Origin: Taibaiella sp.
GTDB lineage: Bacteria > Bacteroidota > Bacteroidia > Chitinophagales > Chitinophagaceae
Assembly (NCBI GenBank): GCA_013815385.1
Contig: JACDGL010000013.1
Location: 36,705 to 100,704, forward strand
Length of the DNA stretch: 64,000 nt
Direction of reading: 5' to 3'
Positions within the stretch are counted from its first letter, which is position 1; each line of letters opens with the position of its first letter. Shown one piece after another: positions 1 to 9,759 of this stretch. A program made the position numbers and the translations under genes. The notes beneath the pieces were generated by a model, which was given only the letters and a program-made list of their open reading frames with translations, had not been told where the DNA came from and did not search any database.

Positions 1-2
1 GA

Positions 3-611
3 GCATTATATTTACAACTAATAGAAGACGGCAAAAGATTATCAGCAAAACGCAATAGTACTGCTCCCCAAATTGCAGCTAAGGTAAATGAACTACTAAC
101 TTTAGTGGGCATGCCTAATGCTACGTTTGCCATCGTATTAAAGCCATTACCACAGCCGGGACCTAATGGTATTGATTCCATACAGTTTCTGCTGGATGCC
201 AACAAAAGCGGCCATATGCTACCCGTGCAAAAAGCAGCATCTGGCGGGGAAATGAGCCGTATCATGCTCTGTATCAAATCGCTTACTGCCAAAGCGATGC
301 ACCTACCCACACTTATATTTGACGAAGTGGATACCGGAATATCAGGCGAGGCTGCACGGCAGGTAGGGATATTACTGCGCAATCTGGCTACCTACCACCA
401 GGTGGTGTGCATTACCCACCAGCCGCAGGTGGCTGCAAAAGGAACTACACACTTTTATGTGTATAAGGATACCGATGGCAGTGCGCGCATAACCACTAAG
501 GTGCGTGTATTAAAACAGGAAGAGCGTGTACTGGCTATAGCCCGCATGATAGGCGGCGAACAGCCCAGTGAAGCCGCAATGCAAAATGCGCGCGAGCTGG
601 TAACCGTTTAA
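3..611 (+). CDS. recN: DNA repair protein RecN, C-terminal part (cut by window edge)
   Basis: RecN is an SMC-like ATPase that works in recombinational repair of double-strand breaks in the cytoplasm. Only the C-terminal ATPase lobe is present; the frame is open from the left edge, so the Walker A half and coiled coil lie outside. Visible in order are the ABC signature SGGEMSRI (about residue 80 from the edge), the Walker B and D-loop LIFDEVDTGISG, and the H-loop histidine in CITHQPQ. The stop is five bases from the stop of the convergent next gene, and a small hairpin (GATACTA, 3-base loop, TAGTATC at 612-628) sits on the junction without a clear T-run. The identification is firm because all three motifs are intact and correctly spaced. 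Confidence 0.95.
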   Translation, partial: ALYLQLIEDGKRLSAKRNSTAPQIAAKVNELLTLVGMPNATFAIVLKPLPQPGPNGIDSIQFLLDANKSGHMLPVQKAASGGEMSRIMLCIKSLTAKAMHLPTLIFDEVDTGISGEAARQVGILLRNLATYHQVVCITHQPQVAAKGTTHFYVYKDTDGSARITTKVRVLKQEERVLAIARMIGGEQPSEAAMQNARELVTV

Positions 612-615
612 GATA

Positions 616-3193
616 CTATCGTAGTATCACTACGCGTGTACGGGCTGCCATACTTTGTGCTGATACTTCCAATATATATTGTCCGCTTGCAGGCTTGCCC
701 ATATCTACATCCATATGGCCGGAGGCATCAAATGAATTGATGCCCTGCCATGCAGTAATGCCCGCTGCATTTATGAGGCGCATGTCCACTTGCTTATTAA
801 TCAGCCACTGGCTCGTGGTGGATACACGTAAATGACCATGGCCGGGATTAGGCGACACTGCAATAACATCAGTAGAATAAGGTATCTGTGATATACCGGC
901 AGTTGGTGGATTGGCTTTTGCTGCTTTCCACATACCGCGGCCATAGGTACCAGCCCATATCTCGCCTGTGGCATAATTAATAGCCATATCATTGACCTGG
1001 ACAACAGGAAGGCCATTATTATACAATGCCCAATCGTTCATAACTGTATCGCGATAGAAAATACCTACATCAGTGCCTACATATTTTGTGCCGTCTACCT
1101 TATCTATTACAATGCTATGTAGCGGTATATTAGGCAGTGTGCCACTATCATCATGCCATGTGATATCGGATATGTGCCTGTCCATTACTTTTTTACCTGT
1201 GTAGTTGGCATATGTGGCCCATATGTGATCAGGATTATTGGGGTCAGCTACGATATCAGAAATAGTACCAAAGAAATTATTCATTGATGTCCAGGTAGTA
1301 CCAGCATCTGTAGAATACCATACCAGATTACTTACCAATACAAATATATAGGAGCTATTAAGAGGTGATACTACTATACGATCTATATTGCCGCTAAATA
1401 GTTTAGTGTATGCAGTCCAGTTACTCCCCCTATCCTCAGAATGGTACAGTTTATTGTAACCAACATAAAGGGTAGAAGGGGTAGCGGGGTCGATTATGTA
1501 GGGGGTAGTCCATGCACCTGTTGGTGTAGGAGTAATATTCCTTGAGATATTGGTACCGGAAGTACCTACATACCTAGTAATATTCCCATACTGTATAGCC
1601 ACATAATAAATGCTGGAATCGGAGTAGTCAATATTGCATTCCATTCCATCTCCCGATGTTCTTACTTCGTCGTTCTTATTTGTTGTCCTTACTATTTTAG
1701 TATCATTGTCCTGAGCACCGCCAAGGGTATAATTTGCATTATCGGCTACTGCTATACGATAGAATTGCGTAATGCCCAGGCCGTTTGAAAGATCTACCCA
1801 ATAGGAGGTATCAGGTGCGGTTTTATACACACCGCCATCGTTAGTTTCAAACAAGGTATGCGGAGACAGGGGGTTATAGCCCATAAAATGTTTGTCCGCA
1901 TGTACCACTTCCAGAGTAGAGATATTATTGGTCCATTGGCTTGCTATTTTCCAGGTATTGCCTCCATTGTTTGAATGCCAGGTATTAACACCGCCAATGT
2001 ACACACTATTAGAATCAAGCGGGCTTATTGCCATACACAGGTCGTACCAGCCTTGTCCGCCACAACTACTTGTGGCAAGCCTAGGGTCGTAGTTGAGGAT
2101 GTTATAAATACACCCGGAGTCGGCGCTGTATATTCTTCTGAATGTTTTGCCGGTATCAGATGAAGTGTAAAAGCCTTCGATCCCATAAAGTATTAGAACT
2201 AATAGCTTTAACAATAGCCGGATTCTGGGGTGTAACGGCAAGGGCCATTCGTACACAACTGATAATATTGGTTATTTGTGTCCATGTAGCACCGCCGTCA
2301 GCAGAACGGTAAACATTTGCAGAAGGGCCACCTGTCGCAAAAACGATAGAGGTGTCAACTTTACTATATACGAGTTGTTTAAAAGCACCGGTTTTTACTA
2401 TTGACCAGCTTACGCCGGCATTCAGAGATCTGTATAGACCTATATTGGTGGCTAAAAGAAGCGTATTCGTATCCGACGGGTTAATAAGCATTGAATTGGC
2501 CAATACTCCCTGTGTGGGTGCCCACGTTAACCCGGCTACAGTATCCCACGATGCACCACCATTAGTAGAATGCAGAATGCCTATACTGTAATTATCCTGG
2601 GCGTCCTTATCTCCCGTGCATAGAAAAATACTGTTCGTATTCAGCGGGTTTACGGTGATATCAGATACTCCGCGTACAGGATAAGCGTTGTCAGTGATGC
2701 AGTTCCAGTGCATACCGCCATCAGTAGTTTTCCATGCGCCGCCACCTGCGCTTCCTACCCAGAAAGTATTGGAATCTGTAGGATGGAAAGTGACCGTCTC
2801 AATACGGCCCATTCCCTTGCCATTGGCAGTACTGCCATCGGGGCCGGCAAAATTCCACATTGCTGTAGCTGTAGTGCGGGCGTGCGATTGATTGATATTA
2901 TGGGTGGCCTTGTAGGCTTCCCATTCGCGCATGGTGCGCACCTGGGATACCAGGTAACCGTTCTCATCTGTGTGGTAGCGCCAGAATGCTACCCACCTGT
3001 CAAACTGGTAGTTGACATCATCTTCTTCATTTTCTGACTCTTTCTCAGCCTCTGCTGTATGTGTTGCTTTCCATTCGTCTATTACATCCTGTAGTTTCAC
3101 AGGAGTACCTGGTGTATGATCCTTAAGCCATGGCTGGGCATGGCATAGGGTACCTAAAAAAAGACAAATAACAAATATGGTAAGTTGCTTCAT
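616..3193 (-). pseudogene. T9SS beta-propeller (BNR/VPS10-like) exoprotein, split by a single-base frameshift
   Basis: The two reading frames are halves of one secreted protein of about 858 residues. The first half starts with a signal peptide (MKQLTIFVICLFLGTLCHAQ) and carries repeated 'STDGGxTW'-like blades (GGGAWKTTDGGMHW, YRSADGGATW). The second continues the blades and ends in a type A T9SS sorting domain (SPNPGHGHLRVS to the terminal VVILR). An intact paralog of 867 residues lies at 40038-42641 and aligns through the junction. Removing one A from the AAA at 2187-2189 (plus strand) restores NTYGIEGFYTSSD, matching the paralog's NGLEGFYTSSD. This is either a true frameshift or a sequencing error. 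The role is probably surface or secreted binding; the substrate is unknown. Confidence 0.85.
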
Positions 3194-3207
3194 TTTTATA
3201 TGGATAA

Positions 3208-3666
3208 CTATGGCAATGCGAGTACAGGGGATTCTTTTACCACTTTTGCAGTAATGCCGGCCCAGCCACTTTTATTGGTTTTAAAATAGATGCTATTATT
3301 GGAAGGTTTTATACAATTACCAACAGGGTCATGAACTGTATCAAGGGGCATAAGCGTAATTACGTCACCCTTTTTTATATTTTTCAAGTTCCTTACAGGT
3401 ATATCTTTTGAAGATTGTACTCCACATTTCTTCCATTCATTATTTATATACGAATAAAACAGGGTGGGCGGTTCTGCATTTAACCACTTTATTGTGAATC
3501 TGTACTCATCCATAATTGGTGAGCCCTGCCTACCAGGTAACACTCTGCGATGGCTGCAATCAATAAGTGATGCATATCCGCTTTTGGGAGCATGTTTATT
3601 TTTATTTGCTTTACCAGACACAGCTACAGCTGCACACAATATTATTATACTGAAAAATACCCTCAT
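3208..3666 (-). CDS. Small secreted protein of unknown function
   Basis: I do not recognise this family. The product is about 152 residues with an N-terminal hydrophobic export signal (MRVFFSIIILCAAVAVSG) followed by a basic, mostly soluble body with two cysteines (IDC near 37, GNC near 115) that could form a disulfide. The body contains a GDVITLMPLDT segment and a WAG motif near the C-terminus. A longer frame begins ten codons upstream, but a TATATTTG promoter element lies 18 bases before the start chosen here, which favours the shorter version. It is transcribed away from the methyltransferase gene and toward the broken exoprotein gene. Export is an inference from the leader; function is unknown. 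Confidence 0.6.
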   Translation of the reverse strand: MRVFFSIIILCAAVAVSGKANKNKHAPKSGYASLIDCSHRRVLPGRQGSPIMDEYRFTIKWLNAEPPTLFYSYINNEWKKCGVQSSKDIPVRNLKNIKKGDVITLMPLDTVHDPVGNCIKPSNNSIYFKTNKSGWAGITAKVVKESPVLALP

Positions 3667-3684
3667 TATGCAATATGGAAAGCG

Positions 3685-3692
3685 CAAATATA
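3685..3692 (-). promoter_or_regulatory. Promoter -7 element TATATTTG
   Basis: Matches the Bacteroidota sigma-A -7 consensus TAnnTTTG, reading TATATTTG on the minus strand, 18 bases before the ATG of the small secreted protein. No convincing -33 TTG was picked out. Confidence 0.55.
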
Positions 3693-3773
3693 ACAAAATA
3701 CGGAGATTTGTGGGGGATAATTGGGGTGATGATATGTAATCTGTTCGTCATTACTTACTTGAGGTGGCAGTAG

Positions 3774-3781
3774 TACATTTG
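3774..3781 (+). promoter_or_regulatory. Promoter -7 element TACATTTG, leaderless spacing
   Basis: Exact TAnnTTTG match ending only four bases before the ATG of the methyltransferase gene. With the usual distance from this element to the start of transcription, the mRNA would begin at or next to the ATG. No ribosome-binding site is possible in that space. Confidence 0.55.
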
Positions 3782-3785
3782 CACT

Positions 3786-4958
3786 ATGCGGTATATAAAA
3801 GACTATGCAGAAAACATTATAAGGGACTACCGTGGAGCGGAGCCATTGGCGCAATATCTTAAAAATTATTTTAGGCTGTATCCCAAACTAGGAAGCAGAG
3901 ACAGGAAGATGATAAGTGATATGGCCTATAGCTGGTATCGCTGTAGTAAGGCTATAACAGGAACAGAAAGCACCAACAATGAGGTAGAATCTAAACTACA
4001 GGCATGCATCCTGTTATGCAGCGCTAATGACCGTGTAATGCAAACTTTTCTGCCAGCAGATTGGAAACCATACTCCACCAAGAGCATAGAAGAAAGAGTA
4101 GCATTACTAAGCAAGAGTAACTTCAAAATAGATACCGGTCTTTTGGCACCTTTTGACTCCACATTGTCAGAGGGGATAGGAAGAAGAGAATGGCTAAATT
4201 CTATGTGGATACAACCCCGATTGTTTATAAGGATCAGGAAGGAAAAGGATAAGATCACAGACATTCTGAACGACAATAATATCCCATTTGTACATTTTTC
4301 GGATAATTGCCTATCACTACCAAATGGGGCTGCTATTGACAAGCTACTGCCACAGGATGCGTATGTGGTTCAGGATGCTTCTTCGCAGAAAACAGGAACT
4401 TATTTTAACCCTAAGGACAAAGAGGTTTGGTATGACTGCTGTGCGGGCGCAGGCGGCAAATCGTTGCTGCTGAAGGATATGGAGCAGAATGTATTGCTTA
4501 CAGTCTCAGATAAACGGGAAAATATACTCCACAATCTGAAAAACCGCTTCAGCCAATATCATATAGAGCCACCCGAGGTAATAATTACAGATGTTTCAGA
4601 TGCTGGATTGCTTGCAAAGCAAATAGACGGTAGGAGCTTTGATGGGATAATATGCGATGTGCCGTGCAGCGGATCTGGAACATGGGCCAGAAACCCGGAA
4701 GAGCTTTATTATTTTAATAAGAAGAAAATTAGGGAACTACCCGCCCTGCAAACACAGATAGCCTGTAATGCAGTCGGCTATTTGAAAGATAGTGGTAGAA
4801 TTATCTACATTACCTGCTCCGTATTTAAAGAGGAGAATGAGGATGTGGTAAATGAAATAGCAAAGCAAACCGGACTGACAATAGAACACCTGCAAATAAT
4901 AAACGGGATAGATGATAAGGCAGATAGCATGTTTGTAGCTGTGCTGCGAAAACTATGA
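3786..4958 (+). CDS. RsmB/NOP2-family RNA m5C methyltransferase
   Basis: A SAM-dependent RNA (cytosine-5) methyltransferase of the RsmB/NOP2/Sun group, which modifies rRNA or tRNA in the cytoplasm. The N-terminal 140 residues resemble the NusB-like RNA-binding part, followed by the catalytic Rossmann fold: VQDASSQ (about 195), SAM-binding YDCCAGAGGKS (about 216), the DVPCSGSGTW motif with Cys294 and the YITCSVF motif with Cys344. These are the two cysteines the family uses for release and nucleophilic attack. The length (390 aa) is normal. The ATG is the only good start and follows directly on a promoter element. The exact target base cannot be told from the sequence. The stop overlaps the convergent subtilase gene by six bases. 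Confidence 0.88.
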   Translation: MRYIKDYAENIIRDYRGAEPLAQYLKNYFRLYPKLGSRDRKMISDMAYSWYRCSKAITGTESTNNEVESKLQACILLCSANDRVMQTFLPADWKPYSTKSIEERVALLSKSNFKIDTGLLAPFDSTLSEGIGRREWLNSMWIQPRLFIRIRKEKDKITDILNDNNIPFVHFSDNCLSLPNGAAIDKLLPQDAYVVQDASSQKTGTYFNPKDKEVWYDCCAGAGGKSLLLKDMEQNVLLTVSDKRENILHNLKNRFSQYHIEPPEVIITDVSDAGLLAKQIDGRSFDGIICDVPCSGSGTWARNPEELYYFNKKKIRELPALQTQIACNAVGYLKDSGRIIYITCSVFKEENEDVVNEIAKQTGLTIEHLQIINGIDDKADSMFVAVLRKL

Positions 4959-6653
4959 CCGTACCAGCTTCACCACCTGTTGCTGTGTAGCGGCTGATAC
5001 CTTAAGTAAATAAATACCCCCCGGCAAGCCGTCAGGAACGGGTAGGCGCACATTTCGTGTATTCCATGTATCTATCAGCTGCTGATAGTTCATTATGATC
5101 CTGCCACTTACATCCATCAACTGGAAAGTGACCATTTGCACGGTGGGTAATCTCAGTGTTACTTTTAGCAGTGTAGTAAACGGATTAGGCGTTACTGTTA
5201 TCCACGAACCACTAGTGTCTGCGGGTGTGTCCGGTACAACGAGCAGATGTGCGGCCAGAGAAAAATCAGGTATCCCGTACCCGATATCATTATTGGGGGT
5301 ACTGTAGTGGTCTGCACTACGGATAATAGCATTACGTATCAGGTAGGGTGTAGCAGCCTTACTACCCTGCAAAAGGCATGCAGACCAGCCTGCTATTTGC
5401 GGAGTAGAAAACGATGTGCCGCTGCCTACAGCCAGGCGATCTCCAGGGCCGGAAATAAATATGCTAACATCTGCGCCCAGGTCGCACATATCTGGTTTTT
5501 GCACACCTGCTGCATTGGGCCCGTGGCCGCTAAAGCCTACATATACGCGGTTGACATCAACAGCCCCCACGGTGAGCGAGCTGTCTGCATCGCCTGGTGT
5601 AAGTATATGGTTCCACGAGTTCCCACCTTCATTGCCCGCGCTTGCTACATACAGTATCCCCTTTGTGGTAGCTATATTTGCCGCCTTATCTGCTACTGTA
5701 CCAGTACCGTTAAGATCGGCATAGGTAAGACCGAATAAGGGTACATCATTATCAAATGTATTATACCCCAGCGATACAGATATTACATCAGCCCCCATAC
5801 TATCGGCCCGTTCGGTGGCAGCCAGCATGTTATCCATTTCTATAGGCTGCTCTGAATTATTATCTTCTGTTACATAAAGCGCATATTGTGCCAATGGAGC
5901 GCTGCCTACATAAAGGCCAGGCAGGTAACCGGCCAGGGTAGATAGCACTTCCATGCCATGAGTATCGTAGCTGTATATATCTTCATTGTGGTGCACAAAA
6001 TTGTGTATATCCAGTAGTCTGCCCGAGGAGCGGAGGCTATCAAAACCGGCATGTGTATTTACATCTATAAACCCGGCATCAATTACTGCTATAAGCATGC
6101 CCTGCCCTTTAAGGCCGGCATCGTGCAGGTAATCGCCGTTCACCATTACTGTTTGTGCATAAGTTTGGCCATAGTAGGTGGCGCTGCCCGCAGTGGTATT
6201 ATTCAAAGGCGAAACGGTACGTTCTTCGCGGGAGAACTTAGTGCTCTTGCTGTTCCTGTTGTGAAGCCCTGCGGGATAATAAGCAATGAATTGCGTACCG
6301 GACACATATGGTTTGTGCCGGATATTGCTCATTAAAGAAGAATCGGCCAGCAAAAAAACGCGATCATTTAGCCAACGGGAGGTAACATGTATTATCCCAC
6401 CGGTAAGCTTAACGACACTATCTGTATAATCGGGGGAAACGGGGAGGTCCGTACTATCTACAGAAATGTGATGGGTAGTGCGCCTTGCTAGTGAGCGGGC
6501 TGATAAGAAAGTTAATGGGAAATTGAGATCTTCCGTCCCTTTTTTATCAGTAAAGGTGATACGAAAAGCATATTGAGGAGCCGATTGCGCCCTAGCCACA
6601 CTGCCTATTACCACACCTGCCAAACAACACCATATAGCCTTCCGCGCGTTCAT
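4953..6653 (-). CDS. Secreted S8 (subtilisin-like) serine protease with T9SS sorting domain
   Basis: An extracellular or surface serine protease. A signal peptide (residues 1-22, ending RAQ) is followed by a propeptide-like region. The S8 domain then shows the catalytic Asp192 (AVIDAG), His232 (DTHGME), oxyanion Asn341 (ASAGNEGG) and Ser414 (GSGTSFSTPQIAG). A type A T9SS domain (TPNPFTTLLKV to VVKLVRS) fills the last 85 residues or so and should direct export across the outer membrane. All triad residues are present, so it is predicted active. It lies 11 bases downstream of a lipoprotein gene on the same strand and is probably cotranscribed with it. The substrate is unknown. Confidence 0.9.
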   Translation of the reverse strand: MNARKAIWCCLAGVVIGSVARAQSAPQYAFRITFTDKKGTEDLNFPLTFLSARSLARRTTHHISVDSTDLPVSPDYTDSVVKLTGGIIHVTSRWLNDRVFLLADSSLMSNIRHKPYVSGTQFIAYYPAGLHNRNSKSTKFSREERTVSPLNNTTAGSATYYGQTYAQTVMVNGDYLHDAGLKGQGMLIAVIDAGFIDVNTHAGFDSLRSSGRLLDIHNFVHHNEDIYSYDTHGMEVLSTLAGYLPGLYVGSAPLAQYALYVTEDNNSEQPIEMDNMLAATERADSMGADVISVSLGYNTFDNDVPLFGLTYADLNGTGTVADKAANIATTKGILYVASAGNEGGNSWNHILTPGDADSSLTVGAVDVNRVYVGFSGHGPNAAGVQKPDMCDLGADVSIFISGPGDRLAVGSGTSFSTPQIAGWSACLLQGSKAATPYLIRNAIIRSADHYSTPNNDIGYGIPDFSLAAHLLVVPDTPADTSGSWITVTPNPFTTLLKVTLRLPTVQMVTFQLMDVSGRIIMNYQQLIDTWNTRNVRLPVPDGLPGGIYLLKVSAATQQQVVKLVRS

Positions 6654-6664
6654 TTACATATGCT

Positions 6665-7399
6665 CTAATTATGATCAGTGGCGCTCATTATAACTGAATA
6701 GCCTTTTTTACAGCTTGCTTTAACGGGATCATACGTCCAGTGGGTAGCTTCACTATATATAAGACCAACGCCTTCGCCATATATCTCTTTAAAATAGGTA
6801 CGTGAAGCCGTAGTATCCGGCAGGGTAGCTATGTTGTTTATTGTTTCGTCCCTTTCGTTTACGGTTATTGTTTTATCAAAGCTAAGTGTGCCATCGTAAA
6901 AGGAATTAGCCACATTCTGGTAAGTATACGACCAGTTATTAAAGTAGGCATTATCCGTGTCGGAAGTATGTATCAGTGTATTGCCACGCCATGCGTTACC
7001 AGAAGTAACCGGTAAAGTGATCTTTATAAACCGAAGCTGGTCTTTGGTTACAATAATACCAGTATCGCTAAGTGACGCATAAAAAACATCATTGCTTACC
7101 CAGGCCTGTTTAGTTGCGTTTGATTTTTTATAGACGTAAAAGACATAAAACAGGTTTTTACGTGCATCGCTGAATGTGTCTTTTATCTCGTAGCGTAGCT
7201 GGTAGGTGGTGTTGTACTCAAGGCAACTGGTATCTACCCAGCGTATGGAATCTACATTATACACCACATATTTGCCTATCTGGAGCGGGTAATAGGCCAC
7301 AGACTTAACTGCAGGCCCGGAACTGCTTTTTTTACACGAGAAAAACACGACAGAAAGCAATACAGCTAATACTAAGACAGGTAGACAAATTCTTTTCAT
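6665..7399 (-). CDS. Predicted lipoprotein of unknown function
   Basis: A 244-residue protein with a type II signal peptide: MKRICLPVLVLAVLLSVVFFSC, with the lipobox cysteine at residue 22 followed by KKSSSG. The mature part begins with YYPLQIGKYVVYNVDS, a pattern also seen in the lipoprotein at 34272-34898 (YNYKPGTYWVYVDS), so the two probably belong to one loose family of envelope lipoproteins. The body is rich in Tyr, Thr and Asn and likely all-beta. The gene precedes the subtilase by 11 bases, suggesting a two-gene operon. Function is not recognised; an envelope location is inferred from the lipobox. Confidence 0.72.
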   Translation of the reverse strand: MKRICLPVLVLAVLLSVVFFSCKKSSSGPAVKSVAYYPLQIGKYVVYNVDSIRWVDTSCLEYNTTYQLRYEIKDTFSDARKNLFYVFYVYKKSNATKQAWVSNDVFYASLSDTGIIVTKDQLRFIKITLPVTSGNAWRGNTLIHTSDTDNAYFNNWSYTYQNVANSFYDGTLSFDKTITVNERDETINNIATLPDTTASRTYFKEIYGEGVGLIYSEATHWTYDPVKASCKKGYSVIMSATDHN

Positions 7400-7504
7400 A
7401 ATACTCAGAATGGCCTTGTTTAACGTAAATATAGTTAAACTAATGAAACAAGCATAATCATTATGAAATTGCCTTATTTAACAGGAGAAGAATATAAACG
7501 GTAG

Positions 7505-8599
7505 CTAAAAGCCAGACCTGATAATGCCACCAGCTACCACATCGTCCCCTTCATAAAATACAGCTGACTGGCCGGGTGCAATGCTATTTACTGAATGGGC
7601 AAATGCTACACGTACCATATCACCTTCAGAATATAGCATGCTTTCACTGCCTGCATCCTTGTATCTTATTTTGGTTACTGCAGGCATACTTTCAGGTAAT
7701 TTTTCATATTTACCCATATTCAGGCCGCCTACCAGCATTTGTGACTGTTGCAACTCATGCGCCTCGCCAAGCACCACCGTGTTGGTATCCGGCAGTATCT
7801 TCGTAACGAACATTGGCTTACCTAAAGCTATTTCCAATCCCTTACGCTGGCCTATGGTATAAAAAGGGTAGCCATGGTGGCTGCCTACCTTAGTGCCATC
7901 CGTCAGTACAAAATCGCCACCATCTACTTCTGCCTCCAGGCCGGGTATCTGGCGCTTCAGGAAGCCGCGGTAATTATTATCGGGCACAAAGCATATTTCA
8001 TAGCTCTCAGACTTTTTAGATAATTCCGGATAGCCCATATCATACGCTATCTGGCGTACTTCGGTCTTCAGGTAATCTCCCAGGGGGTATATACTGCGGC
8101 TCAGGCAATCCTGCCCCAGCCCCCATAGCACATAGCTCTGGTCTTTTGTAAGGTCTTTGGCCTTAGAGAGCACGTAGCGGCTGTTATGCTCCCGCACCTT
8201 TACATAATGCCCTGTAGCTATAAATTCACAATCCAGCGCATCTGCACGCTTTAGCAGTGCCGACCATTTTATATGTGTATTGCAAAGCACGCAGGGATTG
8301 GGTGTGCGCCCTGCCATGTATTCTTCTACAAAATTTTCGATAACGTGGCTCCCGAATTCTTCCCTTATATCCAGTATGTAATGTGGAAAACCATGTTCTA
8401 CTGCTGCCTGCCGGGCATCATTAAATGAATCTACATTGCAGCATCCTGTTTCTTTCTTACCACCGCCCGATGTGGCATAATCCCATGTTTTCATGGTAAT
8501 GCCCACCACTTCGTAACCCTGGTTGTGCAGCATAAGGGCGCTGATAGTACTATCTATACCACCGCTCATTGCTACCAATACCTTACCCATCCTGCTCAT
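7505..8599 (-). CDS. mnmA: tRNA 2-thiouridine synthase MnmA
   Basis: MnmA adenylates and thiolates uridine 34 of tRNAs for Lys, Glu and Gln, using sulfur from a relay. The ATP-pyrophosphatase loop AMSGGIDST is at the N-terminus. The catalytic cysteine lies in NPCVLCN and the second cysteine in YEICFVPDN; GQRKGL and the C-terminal barrel segment APGQSAVFY are also typical. The length from this start is 364 aa, normal for the family. An upstream in-frame extension of 27 codons exists, but a TACCTTTG promoter lies inside it. Starting at MSRMGKV, or three codons later at MGKV, is therefore preferred. The gene is divergent from the aro operon. Confidence 0.95.
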   Translation of the reverse strand: MSRMGKVLVAMSGGIDSTISALMLHNQGYEVVGITMKTWDYATSGGGKKETGCCNVDSFNDARQAAVEHGFPHYILDIREEFGSHVIENFVEEYMAGRTPNPCVLCNTHIKWSALLKRADALDCEFIATGHYVKVREHNSRYVLSKAKDLTKDQSYVLWGLGQDCLSRSIYPLGDYLKTEVRQIAYDMGYPELSKKSESYEICFVPDNNYRGFLKRQIPGLEAEVDGGDFVLTDGTKVGSHHGYPFYTIGQRKGLEIALGKPMFVTKILPDTNTVVLGEAHELQQSQMLVGGLNMGKYEKLPESMPAVTKIRYKDAGSESMLYSEGDMVRVAFAHSVNSIAPGQSAVFYEGDDVVAGGIIRSGF

Positions 8600-8622
8600 A
8601 TGCTGTATTACTGAAAGAGGTG

Positions 8623-8630
8623 CAAAGGTA
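8623..8630 (-). promoter_or_regulatory. Promoter -7 element TACCTTTG for mnmA
   Basis: Exact TAnnTTTG match on the minus strand, about 23 bases before the mnmA ATG. It lies within the longest possible frame and so decides the start. Confidence 0.6.
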
Positions 8631-8700
8631 CGAATAACCCTATAAGTGGATAAACTTGTATTATATACGGAAATAGACAACCTATATAGCAGGCAACCAT

Positions 8701-8708
8701 TAAATTTG
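8701..8708 (+). promoter_or_regulatory. Promoter -7 element TAAATTTG for aroB
   Basis: Exact TAnnTTTG match ending seven bases before the aroB ATG, so the transcript should have almost no leader. It forms a divergent pair with the mnmA element about 70 bases away. Confidence 0.5.
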
Positions 8709-8715
8709 ATCTCTC

Positions 8716-9759
8716 ATGCAACCAATGCCTTATACAATTAAGTTTCCCGCAGGCGCAGTTCAATATTTGTATGGCCCATTGTCAGCAATTGATGGTCTAT
8801 CCGGTGATAGGGAAATAATTGTCATCACTGACACAAATATAGCTGCCCTGTATCCGGAGCTTGAGAAACGGTACAGGGTTATCGCCATACCGCCTGGGGA
8901 GGTGCACAAGAACCAGCACACGGCAGATGATATAATAGAAAGCCTGCTGGAAATGGAAGCGCATCGCAAAACGACACTGGTGGGCATAGGTGGCGGCCTG
9001 GTAACAGACATTACAGGATATGTAGCGTCCATATATATGCGTGGCATTCCATACGGGTTTGTGCCTACTACACTATTAGGCATGGTGGATGCAGCTATAG
9101 GCGGGAAAAATGGCATCAACCACCGCCTGCAAAAAAATCTGATCGGCACTATTAACCAGCCGGGATTTATACTTTATGACACCACCTTCCTGAAGACACT
9201 ACCTGATGAGGAATGGAGCAATGGTTTTGCAGAAGTAATAAAGTACGGGTGCATTTTTGATAAGAGCCTGTTTGACACATTGAGTGAGCATAATATTGAT
9301 TACTATAAACAGGGAAATACTATTGATGGGATCATACAAATGTGTGTGAGCTGGAAAAATCAAACCGTAGTAGCCGATGAAAAGGAAAAAGGCCGGCGCA
9401 AGCTGCTTAATTTCGGGCATACTGCCGGGCATGCTTTAGAGATCTTGTACGGTCTTCCTCATGGGCAGGCTGTGGGTATAGGTATGGTAATAGCCTGTAT
9501 CGTGTCAGAGAAACTAAACGGGCTGGATAAGAATATGCTGCTGGCACTAAAAGCCCAGCTTAAAAAATATAACCTCCGTACCTACCTGAATATAAATACC
9601 ACTGAAGTAATGGAAGTGCTGCGGATGGATAAAAAACGCAATGGTGACCAGATAGACTATATAACTCTTAACCAGATAGGGGAGAGCATAATAACCACTA
9701 TGGCATTTGATATAATTGAAGAAGCCTTAACCACATTTAGCAATGCTGGCGATAATTAA
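8716..9759 (+). CDS. aroB: 3-dehydroquinate synthase
   Basis: Converts DAHP to 3-dehydroquinate, the second step of the shikimate pathway, using NAD and a divalent metal in the cytoplasm. The nucleotide-binding stretch GIGGGLVTDITGY is followed by PTTLLGMVDAAIGGK, the conserved Lys/Asn block KNGIN, and the metal ligands around NFGHTAGHALE and LPHGQAVGIGM. The length of 347 aa is normal. It is the first gene of an overlapping aroB-aroA-aroC operon, and its end overlaps aroA by 17 bases. An internal ATG three codons later is an alternative start. Confidence 0.96.
   Translation: MQPMPYTIKFPAGAVQYLYGPLSAIDGLSGDREIIVITDTNIAALYPELEKRYRVIAIPPGEVHKNQHTADDIIESLLEMEAHRKTTLVGIGGGLVTDITGYVASIYMRGIPYGFVPTTLLGMVDAAIGGKNGINHRLQKNLIGTINQPGFILYDTTFLKTLPDEEWSNGFAEVIKYGCIFDKSLFDTLSEHNIDYYKQGNTIDGIIQMCVSWKNQTVVADEKEKGRRKLLNFGHTAGHALEILYGLPHGQAVGIGMVIACIVSEKLNGLDKNMLLALKAQLKKYNLRTYLNINTTEVMEVLRMDKKRNGDQIDYITLNQIGESIITTMAFDIIEEALTTFSNAGDN

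Noticed and set aside
612..628. Hairpin at the recN junction as a terminator
   Set aside because: Seven-base, mostly A/T arms and no T-run after it; mentioned in the recN entry but not annotated as a terminator.
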